From assembly GCA_015055735.1 (NCBI GenBank), contig SVHP01000003.1, forward strand, positions 1-50,124: a stretch of 50,124 bases of DNA. The letters are read 5' to 3'. A model generated the notes under the pieces. The model saw only the letters and a list, made by a program, of their open reading frames with translations, did no database searches and had not been told where the DNA came from. Made by a program: the position numbers and the translations under genes. The DNA comes from Clostridiales bacterium. GTDB lineage: Bacteria > Bacillota > Clostridia > Christensenellales > Borkfalkiaceae. Numbering within the stretch: position 1 is the stretch's first letter; every line of letters begins with the position of its first letter. This document shows positions 1-8,914 of this stretch, piece after piece.

Positions 1-127
1 CCTCCGTTTGTTTTATTGGTTGCAACTGGCAGGTCGCAACTATTATTATACACAAACGGAGGATTTTACTCAACGGTAAACCTTTACTGGACCCCCAGAC
101 TATCTGGGGGTTTATTGTTTACACAAT
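1..127 (+). ncRNA. 3' end of an unidentified structured RNA (partial)
   Basis: A 10-bp stem closes positions 1-10 (CCTCCGTTTG) with 53-62 (CAAACGGAGG). Nested inside it is GTTGC (19-23) paired with GCAAC (36-40). A plus-strand terminator follows, so some plus-strand RNA ends here. No reading frame is evident, and the 5' part lies outside the window. I could not match it to tmRNA, SRP RNA, RNase P RNA or 6S RNA from this fragment. It could also be the 3' untranslated region of a coding gene. Confidence 0.3.
92..120 (+). terminator. Intrinsic terminator
   Basis: CCCCCAGA (92-99), loop CTA, then TCTGGGGG (103-110), followed by the T-rich run TTTATTGTTT. The stem is perfect, 8 bp and GC-rich, with the T run on the plus strand. 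It ends the structured element just upstream. Confidence 0.75.
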
Positions 128-128
128 G

Positions 129-157
129 AAAAAGCCGTTCAAACGAACGACTTTTTA
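129..157 (-). terminator. Terminator of groESL
   Basis: AAAAAGCCGTTC (129-140) pairs with GAACGACTTTTT (145-156) with one mismatch. It lies 4 bases past the groEL stop, and a T run follows the stem when read on the minus strand. Confidence 0.7.
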
Positions 158-160
158 TTT

Positions 161-1792
<1,632 letters not shown>

Positions 1793-1800
1793 CTATCTCC

Positions 1801-2085
1801 TTATTCTACAATCGCCAAAATGTCGCTTTGACGAATAATTGTCAATTCTTTTCCGTCTACTTTGAATTCGCTACCTGCATATTTAGAATACAATACGGTA
1901 TCCCCAACCTTAACTTGCATAACGATTTCTTTACCGTCAACTATTCCGCCAGGGCCTACTGCAACTATCTTTGCCATTTGTTGCTTTTCTTGTGATGCTG
2001 ATGGAAGTATAAAGCCACTTGAAGTCTTTTCTTCCATTTCCAAACTTTCGACTACTACTTTGTCGAACAAAGGTTTTACTGTCAT
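1801..2085 (-). CDS. groS: Co-chaperonin GroES (10 kDa)
   Basis: This 94-residue protein forms the heptameric lid of the GroEL cage. It starts MTVKPLFDKVVVE, and the middle has the GroES mobile-loop type sequence (EEKTSSGFILP) expected to contact GroEL. The end, IIRQSDILAIVE, matches the conserved C-terminus. AGGAGG lies just before the ATG. It is the first gene of the groESL operon, directly behind a CIRCE operator and a consensus sigma-A promoter. Confidence 0.98.
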   Translation of the reverse strand: MTVKPLFDKVVVESLEMEEKTSSGFILPSASQEKQQMAKIVAVGPGGIVDGKEIVMQVKVGDTVLYSKYAGSEFKVDGKELTIIRQSDILAIVE

Positions 2086-2134
2086 TTTATAGTCCTCCTA
2101 TTTAAGTTCATATTTTTTCTTATTTTTTATGAAT

Positions 2135-2161
2135 TTAGCACTCTCAGTCTTTAAGTGCTAA
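2135..2161 (-). promoter_or_regulatory. CIRCE operator (HrcA binding site)
   Basis: TTAGCACTC, a 9-nt spacer, then AAGTGCTAA. This differs from the CIRCE consensus (TTAGCACTC-N9-GAGTGCTAA) at one position. It overlaps the expected groES transcription start, so HrcA repression of groESL is inferred. hrcA itself is not in the window. Confidence 0.95.
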
Positions 2162-2166
2162 ATCTT

Positions 2167-2194
2167 ATTATACACTCATAATAAAATTTGTCAA
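2167..2194 (-). promoter_or_regulatory. groESL sigma-A promoter
   Basis: On the minus strand, TTGACA (2189-2194) and TATAAT (2167-2172) are separated by 16 bp. Both hexamers are perfect. CIRCE lies immediately downstream. Confidence 0.9.
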
Positions 2195-2289
2195 TAGTTT
2201 ATGACTTAAAAAAGAAAAATTTTTTAAATATTTTTTTAAGGCTCGAAAAATATATCGAAAAAAAGCGAATTATCCTTATATAAAGGGAT

Positions 2290-2313
2290 AAAGGCGTACT
2301 TTTATACGCCTTT
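2290..2313 (-). terminator. Probable terminator of the sigma/anti-sigma operon
   Basis: AAAGGCGTA (2290-2298) pairs with TACGCCTTT (2305-2313), 31 bases past the anti-sigma stop. The T run on the minus strand is interrupted (TTTATCCCTTTA), so it may be leaky. The rest of the interval to the groES promoter is AT-rich with nothing recognisable. Confidence 0.55.
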
Positions 2314-2344
2314 ATACATTATTATATTATTTATAATTATATTA

Positions 2345-3124
2345 TTAGATAATAGACTTAATATACAAATTCAAATCCCAGTTGGTTGAAATTTCTTCAA
2401 GTTTATCGGTTAAATTTTCCTGACTTATAATTGCCAAAAGTCCGGTTAGGGTATAGTCCTTTAGTTGAGTTTTAGTGTAGTCGGTGTTAGCGCAAATCAT
2501 TTCTATCAAGATATATTTAGTCAAGTACACCCCTAGTTCGTAAGCCTGACCTGCCATTTGTTCTAGATCGGCTTTATGAATACCTTTTAATACTTGGGTA
2601 GAGTAGCCTAAATTCACCACTTCGCCCTTGGCTATTTGATGAAGTTGGTTAAGTTCTTCACTTACGTCCTTTTTATCGGACGAGCAGTTTATAAACATTT
2701 GTCCGTCTTGGGTTAGATAACCTTGCTCGTTTAATCGGTTGGTCAAGAGTTTTACTGCAGTCTTTACGCTTTCGCCCTTTAAGTCTAAATCTTCAAAACA
2801 AGTTTTAGCAGAGTCGTTGTCGTACTCAACGCCGTTGACCACGCCAAATCTATTGACCGTCATCGAAATGGAAGGATTTACTTCCACTTGAACTTGCATA
2901 AAGTTTTCGCCGTAAAGCCCAACGCCCGAGAGCGTTCCCGCAACCAATATCACTAGCGAACAAGCGACGAGAGCAAAGCGTTTTAGCACGGGCGTTCTTT
3001 TGGTTTGGATATATACGGGTTCGACCTCTACGTCTTTTGAAGATTTAATTATTTCGTCCTTCAAAGAAGTTGAAGGCTCTACGGTGTTTTTACAAATAAG
3101 TTTTTCAAATTCTTTATTCTTCAT
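2345..3124 (-). CDS. Membrane anti-sigma factor with RsgI-like extracytoplasmic domain
   Basis: A 259-residue single-pass membrane protein. Residues 1-48 are cytoplasmic and should hold the sigma factor; no HxxxCxxC zinc motif is visible there. Residues 49-70 form the membrane helix. Residues 77-135 (VQVEVNPSISMTVNRFG onward) match the RsgI middle domain, whose family signature is an aspartate/glutamate-INPS-like start. The rest is alpha-helical and unrecognised. The start overlaps the sigma gene by 11 bases, which suggests translational coupling and a one-to-one pairing. RsgI proteins of clostridia hold SigI, often in response to polysaccharide; here the partner looks like an ECF sigma, so the signal is unknown. 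Confidence 0.8.
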   Translation of the reverse strand: MKNKEFEKLICKNTVEPSTSLKDEIIKSSKDVEVEPVYIQTKRTPVLKRFALVACSLVILVAGTLSGVGLYGENFMQVQVEVNPSISMTVNRFGVVNGVEYDNDSAKTCFEDLDLKGESVKTAVKLLTNRLNEQGYLTQDGQMFINCSSDKKDVSEELNQLHQIAKGEVVNLGYSTQVLKGIHKADLEQMAGQAYELGVYLTKYILIEMICANTDYTKTQLKDYTLTGLLAIISQENLTDKLEEISTNWDLNLYIKSII

Positions 3125-3686
3125 AACTATCCCTCCTTTGGTACTCTATCCTTACCTTTTTTAACGCATTGTTATACTGCCAACGCACGGTCGCCTCGCC
3201 CTTTCCTACAAGCATGGAAATTTCCTTAAATTTCATGTCGTTTACGGCGTGTAATATTAAAATCTTATACTCATACTCACTTAAAACCGTTTTAGCAAGT
3301 TGAATTATCCCACTTTCGTCCACGCAACTTGGCTGTGCAATAAGACTAAGATTTCCAAGCATTTTATTTACTTCTTTTTCGTCTTGAAAATCTACCGATA
3401 GGTAGCGCTTGCTTTGTTTTAACGTGTTCAAACAAACGTTTTTCGTGATGGTATATACCCAATTAAAGCCTTTACTGCCCTTAAAATACGCACTCTTTCG
3501 TTTTATCATTAAGTATGAATTATGCAGAGCTTCTTCGCTGTCTTCTTTGTTTGCAAAAAACGCATAGCACAACGAGTATAACGGCTTATAAGTGCAGTCG
3601 TAAAGTTTTGACAGCGCTTGGTCGTCGCCACGAGATAAAGCCATTATGTATTTATCTATTTGAGTATTATTTTTCTCGTACAACAT
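3114..3686 (-). CDS. ECF-type RNA polymerase sigma factor
   Basis: A 190-residue sigma-70-family protein with region 2 at about residues 25-95 (EDSEEALHNSYLMIKRK, then FKGSKGFNWVYTITKNVCLN) and region 4 at about 135-185 (YEYKILILHAVNDMKFKEI, then GKGEATVRWQYNNALKKVR, the promoter-binding helix-turn-helix). There is no region 1.1 or 3, as usual for ECF sigmas. AGGGGA precedes the ATG. It overlaps the downstream anti-sigma gene and follows the RsgI-domain lipoprotein gene by 151 bases on the same strand. The target promoter is not known; no clear autoregulatory site was seen. Confidence 0.88.
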   Translation of the reverse strand: MLYEKNNTQIDKYIMALSRGDDQALSKLYDCTYKPLYSLCYAFFANKEDSEEALHNSYLMIKRKSAYFKGSKGFNWVYTITKNVCLNTLKQSKRYLSVDFQDEKEVNKMLGNLSLIAQPSCVDESGIIQLAKTVLSEYEYKILILHAVNDMKFKEISMLVGKGEATVRWQYNNALKKVRIEYQRRDSYEE

Positions 3687-3769
3687 TACTTTTCCCCTAT
3701 TGCACTTTTACTGAACGTAAAAGGACAAAATTTTGCAAATGTTTATCTTACTTTTCTTTTTATGCCTAG

Positions 3770-3791
3770 AAGGGAGCGCATAGTCTCCCTT
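3770..3791 (-). other. Intercistronic hairpin between lipoprotein and sigma genes
   Basis: AAGGGAG (3770-3776) and CTCCCTT (3785-3791) form a 7-bp stem with an 8-base loop. No T run follows on either strand, so it is not a classic terminator. It may be a processing site, an mRNA 3' stabiliser or a weak attenuator within a three-gene operon. Confidence 0.4.
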
Positions 3792-3837
3792 CCTCCACCT
3801 TTATAATTTGTCAACTACCTTTTATCTAGAAAAATCG

Positions 3838-4953
3838 TTATGGTAAAACGTGTTGTGGATCGCCTTCGCCACCAGGTATTACTCCACCTTCGCCGTTAGG
3901 TTGTTGGTTGTCTTGATCGCCTATCGGACCTTGATCGTCTGGGTGATATGATGGTTTGAAGTCGTCAAAAATACCACCGAAATGATTTTTGAAGTAATCT
4001 TCGTCTTCTTCATCGTCGTCATCGTCATCTTCGCCCTTTAGATAATCGTAATATTCTTTGAAGTGTTCCTTTCTTTCTTCAAGTTCAAGTCTCCAATTAT
4101 CTTTTCTTTCAACTTCTTTTTCTTGATATTGATCTTTCAATGCTTCTAGTTGATCTTTGTATTCGTCCCACAGATCTTCTAGATCTTCATAAAGTTGGTC
4201 TAGTTTGTCTAAAATTTCAACGTAGTTTTCTAGATTTTTATCTTCTTTGCGAAGTAATGTTTCTAATTCTTTAATTTGAGCGTTTACCTCGTCGATTTGC
4301 GTTAAAAGAGTTAATCTTAATTGTTCAACTTCGGCTTTATATTCTTCACGAAGTCCTGCGCTAATATTGCTACCGTTTTGTTTATAATCTTTGATTAAGT
4401 CTATCAATTCTTGAACGCTTAATTTTAGAATATCGTCTTCGGTCATTTCAGGATACATTTCCTTTACCCTTTCAATAATTTGAAGTTGCGCTTGTTCAAC
4501 GTTTTCTTGGCAAACCTTTCCGAACTTACCTTTATCGCTGAATACTTTACCTAATTTGTCTTCAATCTTTTGTTTTTGGCTTGCAACTAATTCTTCCAAC
4601 TCGCCTTCTACGTTAATATATACGGTAGCGTCAACGTCGGTCAAATTTAAGTATCCTAGTTCTATAGCTTTATCAACGAACATTTCGCTCGCTTCTTCTA
4701 AGCCCATACCTACGAGATTTAATTCAAGTAAAACTACTTCGCCGTCTTCGTTAACTGCATTTACTGAAACTACCGTATTGTCCTTATCAACCACCATTTC
4801 AATGTGTGGATTGATACGCATTGAAACGTAATTTAAGGTATCGGCGCTAGCCTGTTCGGTATTGTCGGGATTTATAAGATTACACCCAGCAAAACTTAAA
4901 GCTAGTATCATTGCTAGTAATATGCCTACTAATTTATTGATTGTTCTTTCCAT
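3838..4953 (-). CDS. Lipoprotein with RsgI-like domain, coiled coil and acidic tail
   Basis: A 371-residue secreted lipoprotein. The signal peptide ends in lipobox LSFAGC with Cys24 as the lipidation site. Residues about 41-100 (YVSMRINPHIEMVVDKDN onward) resemble the extracytoplasmic RsgI domain of the anti-sigma two genes downstream. Residues about 200-310 are a highly charged coiled coil. An Asp/Glu run (DDDDDDEEDED) follows, and then a Pro/Gly/Gln-rich, probably disordered tail. It has no cytoplasmic or anti-sigma part. AAAGGAG precedes the ATG. The shared domain and position suggest it works with the sigma/anti-sigma pair, for example as a sensor, competitor or wall-bound ligand. That function is inference; the gene itself is well supported. 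Confidence 0.8.
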   Translation of the reverse strand: MERTINKLVGILLAMILALSFAGCNLINPDNTEQASADTLNYVSMRINPHIEMVVDKDNTVVSVNAVNEDGEVVLLELNLVGMGLEEASEMFVDKAIELGYLNLTDVDATVYINVEGELEELVASQKQKIEDKLGKVFSDKGKFGKVCQENVEQAQLQIIERVKEMYPEMTEDDILKLSVQELIDLIKDYKQNGSNISAGLREEYKAEVEQLRLTLLTQIDEVNAQIKELETLLRKEDKNLENYVEILDKLDQLYEDLEDLWDEYKDQLEALKDQYQEKEVERKDNWRLELEERKEHFKEYYDYLKGEDDDDDDEEDEDYFKNHFGGIFDDFKPSYHPDDQGPIGDQDNQQPNGEGGVIPGGEGDPQHVLP

Positions 4954-5154
4954 AATTTTTCTCCTTTATTTTTTCTTTTCACTATATATACAATTTACAA
5001 AGCCGTTTCGTTGGACTTTTTTGAAAAAATTTATAAAAAATTTTTGAAAAGTATATACTTTACTAAAACACGAAGTATTTCACAGTATTTTTCCGTATAA
5101 AATCAATAAGATTTTGCCAAAGATACTAAAAATAAAAGGCGATTGAGCAAAAGA

Positions 5155-5194
5155 GCCTAAAAAAGAAAAGGACAAAGCGAAAACTTTATCCTTT
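5155..5194 (-). terminator. Terminator after the 250-residue membrane-anchored protein
   Basis: AAAGGACAAAG (5167-5177) pairs with CTTTATCCTTT (5184-5194), 11 bp including one G-U pair. A strong T run follows on the minus strand. Confidence 0.8.
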
Positions 5195-5247
5195 ATGGTT
5201 TTTTAATATTATATATATAATGTTATATATTGCGAACGCTTATAAAA

Positions 5248-6000
5248 CTATTCGTTATCAGCGAGTTCCTTAATAGTTTGTAAACTATCGATTTCGGTAT
5301 AACGAGTTTTCTTTTCAATACCCTTAGCTTCAGCAAGCGCATCGATAAGTTTTAGAGCGTTTTTATAACCCCTTTCACTCTTAACTTTAACAGTGAAAGG
5401 AACTTCTATGTAAGACTTAGTATCCGACAAATCTTTTTGGAAATAGATGTTTTGTGGGAAAGCGTTTACGTCTAACGCCAAGTGCAATCTCATAGTCTTA
5501 CCACGAATAGTAAGTTTTGCAACTAATTCTCTACCTAAACGATAAGAAACGCTTCTAGTAGAAACACGTGGGTTGATTTTCCTCATTGCTCTAAACGCAT
5601 TGTCGATACCTGCATAGTAAGTTTGAACTGCGCTATCAAGCGTCAATAACTTTTGAGCGAAAGGAATTCTCTTTGCGTCTTCATTAGCATCGTTATCTTC
5701 GGCAGCTTCTACTGCTTCTACGACAGGAGCAACTTGCTTTTCTTCTACAACTACTGGTTCTTCTTTAGGTACAGCCTTTACAACAACTTTGATAGGTGAT
5801 TTTCTAGTTGGAACTTGTTCAACTGCTTCGGTAACGATAACTTCTTCAATAACAGTTTCGTAAACGTTATCGTCTTCATCAATTATAGTTTGAGCAGGAA
5901 GAACTTTTTTGCTGTTTAGCGTCATAACGATAACGAACGCTATGATCCCTGCTAAAAATATTACGTCGATACAAATCAATATGATCATTAAGGTATTCAT
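5248..6000 (-). CDS. Membrane-anchored conserved protein of unknown function
   Basis: 250 residues. Residues about 5-28 form an N-terminal membrane helix. Residues 35-110 are acidic and Val/Glu-rich, probably a flexible linker. The C-terminal domain (about 112-245) contains RIPFAQKLL, INPRVSTRSVSYRLGRELVAK, RGKTMRLHLAL and SDTKSYIEVP. This resembles a domain seen in single or repeated copies in many uncharacterised clostridial proteins; I know no assigned function. AAAGGAG precedes the start. It is monocistronic, with its own promoter and terminator, and a perfect palindrome overlaps the -10, so a dedicated repressor is likely. Confidence 0.75.
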   Translation of the reverse strand: MNTLMIILICIDVIFLAGIIAFVIVMTLNSKKVLPAQTIIDEDDNVYETVIEEVIVTEAVEQVPTRKSPIKVVVKAVPKEEPVVVEEKQVAPVVEAVEAAEDNDANEDAKRIPFAQKLLTLDSAVQTYYAGIDNAFRAMRKINPRVSTRSVSYRLGRELVAKLTIRGKTMRLHLALDVNAFPQNIYFQKDLSDTKSYIEVPFTVKVKSERGYKNALKLIDALAEAKGIEKKTRYTEIDSLQTIKELADNE

Positions 6001-6061
6001 TGTTTGCTCCTTTTACCAGACAATAGTTTTATCCGATACTTTCATTATTACATACTTTTTC

Positions 6062-6096
6062 GTAATGATTATATCATTACTTTATGAACTTGTCAA
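6062..6096 (-). promoter_or_regulatory. Sigma-A promoter with overlapping palindromic operator
   Basis: TTGACA (6091-6096) and TATAAT (6068-6073) are 17 bp apart on the minus strand. GTAATGAT-TAT-ATCATTAC (6062-6080) is a perfect 8-bp inverted repeat centred on the -10. Its position is typical of a repressor operator; the repressor is unknown. Confidence 0.8.
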
Positions 6097-6172
6097 TAAA
6101 TATTTGCAAGATTTATTTTTATAAAATAAAATTTAAGTATTTTTTACCAATTTTTAGTAAAATTTAGCCCAA

Positions 6173-7636
6173 TCACTGTCTTTTGGCTTCACATGTAACG
6201 TTTATTCCCAATTTTTTCAAGGTCTTTTCGTCCACGTGCGACAAAACTACAGACGAGTGGAATTCCGAACCTTTAAGTCCGTCTAGTTGTTCAAGCGCCT
6301 TCTTAGCGATAGGCTCGGTAGCCGCCGTTACGGCGAGCGACAACAATATTTCGTCGGTATGTAGTCTTGGGTTAACGCTACCCATATGCTCGACTTTAAG
6401 TTTTTGAATAGGCTCTATAACAGCCGAAGAAATCAACTGCAAATCGTCGTCCAAGCCAGCAAGCACCTTTAATGCGTTTAGAAGCGCCGCTGCGCTTGCG
6501 CCCATAAGATTGCCCGTCTTTCCGGTCACTATCTCGCCGTTTGGCAACTGAAGTGCGCAACCTGGAAGCCCCGTCATCTTTTCCTTTTCGAGCGCAGGTT
6601 TTACCACAGCCCTATCGTTTATGGTAATTTGCATCTTTTGCATTAGCACTTCGATTTTAGAAACGATCTCTTTATTGTAAGTGCCTTTTTTAACTTCTAT
6701 AAGCGATGCGTAATATCTTCTAATAATCTCTTGTTTACAAGCCTTATACACTATGTCTTGGTCGATAATACAGTATCCTGCCATATTAACACCCATATCG
6801 GTAGGCGACTTGTAAGGGCATTTTCCCAAAACCTTTTCAAGCATTGCCGAGAGCACAGGGAATATTTCAACATCCCTATTATAGTTAACAGCCATTTGAC
6901 CGTACGCTTCTAGATGGAAAGGGTCTATCATATTCATGTCGTTTAGGTCTGCAGTCGCCGCTTCGTACGCTGAATTTACAGGGTGATTAAGCGGTAAGTT
7001 CCACACAGGGAAGGTTTCGTATTTTGCATACCCTGCCTTAACCCCACGCTTATTTTCGTGATAGAGTTGCGACAAACACGTTGCCATCTTTCCACTGCCA
7101 GGACCAGGAGCAGTCACTACTACTAACGGACGAGTGGTTACGACGTATTCGTTTTTGCCGTACCCTTCGTCACTAACGATTTTCTCCACTTCCGAAGGAT
7201 AGCCTTCTATCGGGTAGTGACAATATACCTTTATTCCACGCATTTCTAGGCGTTTTCTAAAGGCTATGGCTGTAGGCTGGTAGGTAAAACGGGTTAACAC
7301 CACGCTTCCCACGTAAAAGTCTTTAGCTAGGAAGATATCTATAAGCCTTAACACGTCAAGGTCGTAAGTAATACCTAGATCGCTTCTCTGCTTGTTTTTT
7401 TCTATGTCGTTAGCGTTAATAACAATCAAAATTTCAGCCTGATCTTTAAGTTGTGAAAGCATTTTAATCTTGCTATCAGGTTCAAACCCTGGAAGAACTC
7501 TAGAAGCGTGATAGTCGTCGAACAACTTTCCACCGAATTCAAGATAGAGTTTTCCGCCGAACATATCGATCCTTTCCAAAATCTTGCTCGACTGCATTTG
7601 TAAATATTTTTCGTTATCAAATCCCTTTTTTCCCAT
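6173..7636 (-). CDS. DUF1846 (UPF0371) family protein
   Basis: About 487 residues, full length for the DUF1846 family. The family has solved structures but no established reaction. Recognisable pieces are the start GKKGFDNEKYLQMQSSKILE, TRPLVVVTAPGPGSGKMATC (a P-loop-like glycine-rich turn) and AKYETFPVWNLPLNHPVN. An in-frame TTG four codons upstream (7648) also opens the frame. I prefer the ATG at 7636 because the family begins at this point; no strong ribosome site distinguishes the two. The gene stands between a membrane-anchored protein and the PqqD/HprK pair with no obvious functional link. Confidence 0.85.
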   Translation of the reverse strand: MGKKGFDNEKYLQMQSSKILERIDMFGGKLYLEFGGKLFDDYHASRVLPGFEPDSKIKMLSQLKDQAEILIVINANDIEKNKQRSDLGITYDLDVLRLIDIFLAKDFYVGSVVLTRFTYQPTAIAFRKRLEMRGIKVYCHYPIEGYPSEVEKIVSDEGYGKNEYVVTTRPLVVVTAPGPGSGKMATCLSQLYHENKRGVKAGYAKYETFPVWNLPLNHPVNSAYEAATADLNDMNMIDPFHLEAYGQMAVNYNRDVEIFPVLSAMLEKVLGKCPYKSPTDMGVNMAGYCIIDQDIVYKACKQEIIRRYYASLIEVKKGTYNKEIVSKIEVLMQKMQITINDRAVVKPALEKEKMTGLPGCALQLPNGEIVTGKTGNLMGASAAALLNALKVLAGLDDDLQLISSAVIEPIQKLKVEHMGSVNPRLHTDEILLSLAVTAATEPIAKKALEQLDGLKGSEFHSSVVLSHVDEKTLKKLGINVTCEAKRQ

Positions 7637-7736
7637 AGTACAACTCAAGGTGTTTTTTAAGGTATCGTCACAGAACGGTTGATTTACACGTCGCGTATTT
7701 ATCCACGCAAAATCACCCCGTTAAAATGCCGTAAAC

Positions 7737-8000
7737 CTATTTTATAAGCCCTGCCTCCGTAAGTTTAGTAATAAACGTTTGAACGTCCTTTCTTGCCATC
7801 TCTTCTTGTACTTCATACTCGCCTAGAAGAGCGTCCACTAAAGTTTGTTCATCTCCACCCTTTTCTAATTGACGCCATAAAAATGCGCCCGTTTCGTTTA
7901 AATTGATAATGCCGTTGAAATTTTTAACTGCTTGACCTACTGCCACCACGATATAGGTGTCCGCTACCTGTCTTAAAATAAATCCGTCTTTAATTTTCAC
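7737..8000 (-). CDS. PqqD-like peptide-recognition protein
   Basis: An 87-residue PqqD-family protein: a small winged-helix RiPP-recognition fold that normally binds a precursor-peptide leader and hands it to a modifying enzyme. The characteristic core is INLNETGAFLWRQLEKGGDE, followed by a helix ending TKLTEAGLIK. It overlaps the HprK-like gene by 11 bases, so the two are translationally coupled. No precursor peptide, radical-SAM enzyme or peptidase is seen nearby. PqqD/HprK-like pairs without biosynthetic genes do occur in clostridia, and their role there is not established. Confidence 0.85.
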   Translation of the reverse strand: MKIKDGFILRQVADTYIVVAVGQAVKNFNGIINLNETGAFLWRQLEKGGDEQTLVDALLGEYEVQEEMARKDVQTFITKLTEAGLIK

Positions 8001-8715
8001 TGTTCTTTTCTCCTTTTGACATTACGCTATATGAAAGTTCAGCTGCTTCTCTTGAAATAGTGCAACCCAAAGTATATAAATCCACGCTCCTTAACATTTT
8101 ATCAATAAGCTCGAACAACTTATCCACCTTTTCTACTTCGGTAGGTATTAAAGTTTGGTTCAATATGGTATGAAGCATTTCTTTGTTTGTAAGGCGCTTA
8201 ATAGAATTTTGCTTATCCTGATAAATCTTACAAATGGCTTTAATCTTGGCTCTAGTGTTGGTATCTAAATGATGCTTACCGTTCCAAGGCGTTCCGTAAA
8301 CGTAAAAATCGCCGTCCACGTACCTAATGATAGGCTTATCGTCGTTGACCATTATAGCCTTATCCCCTAACATCTCACGCCATAGTCTTGCGTGAGTAGA
8401 TTTACCCGTTCCACTTTGCGCCGTGAACAAATACGCCTCGTTATCGACCATTATAGCGCTACTGTGAAATACTATTGCGTTAGCGTTAATAAGTGCGTAA
8501 TCACACAACTTGCGATAGAGCGCCAAACTTTCAAGATAGTAGTCGGGGAACTGTTCCCCACCCTTTTTCTCGGCTTCTATATCTTGCTGTGTCATAACGG
8601 CTGTAAAACAAGGCTGTTCGTCGCCGTCGTAAATATAATTTTCACATAATTTTGCCGTATATCCGTACATGAGCTGTACGTCAAAAACTATATCGGCAAT
8701 CTTGTATCTTTGCAT
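7990..8715 (-). CDS. HPr kinase-like P-loop protein
   Basis: 241 residues related to the C-terminal catalytic half of HPr kinase/phosphorylase. The Walker A motif is SGTGKST (101-107) followed by HARLW, and an acidic NDDK (124-127) corresponds to the Asp-rich segment next to the nucleotide. The N-terminal HprK domain is absent, so this is not the carbon-catabolite HPr kinase. Homologues occur beside PqqD proteins in lasso-peptide and other RiPP loci. It is first in a two-gene unit with the PqqD-like gene. The substrate is unknown. Confidence 0.82.
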   Translation of the reverse strand: MQRYKIADIVFDVQLMYGYTAKLCENYIYDGDEQPCFTAVMTQQDIEAEKKGGEQFPDYYLESLALYRKLCDYALINANAIVFHSSAIMVDNEAYLFTAQSGTGKSTHARLWREMLGDKAIMVNDDKPIIRYVDGDFYVYGTPWNGKHHLDTNTRAKIKAICKIYQDKQNSIKRLTNKEMLHTILNQTLIPTEVEKVDKLFELIDKMLRSVDLYTLGCTISREAAELSYSVMSKGEKNSEN

Positions 8716-8787
8716 ATTTTCTAACCCTTACGAATATTTGGTCATCTTTTTTCGCCTTAAACTCGGCGAGCATAAAATCTAACAATT

Positions 8788-8817
8788 ATTTTACCAAAGA
8801 ATTGCGCACTTTGTCAA
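8788..8817 (-). promoter_or_regulatory. Promoter of the HprK-like/PqqD unit
   Basis: On the minus strand, TTGACA (8812-8817) and TAAAAT (8788-8793) with an 18-bp spacer, about 75 bases before the start codon. It is divergent from the apbE promoter. Confidence 0.65.
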
Positions 8818-8824
8818 TATAAAT

Positions 8825-8853
8825 TTGATTTTTTAAATTTTTTTATATATAAT
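8825..8853 (+). promoter_or_regulatory. Promoter of apbE-like gene
   Basis: TTGATT (8825-8830), 17 bp, TATAAT (8848-8853). It lies back to back with the HprK-like promoter in the same intergenic interval. Confidence 0.6.
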
Positions 8854-8914
8854 ATTCTCATATTAAGAAATTTTTAACGCTTATCCACACGATAAAACGC
8901 AAAAGGACAAAAAA

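Noticed and set aside
7990-8715. True HPr kinase/phosphorylase (HprK)
   Set aside because: The N-terminal HprK domain is missing and the protein is paired with PqqD.
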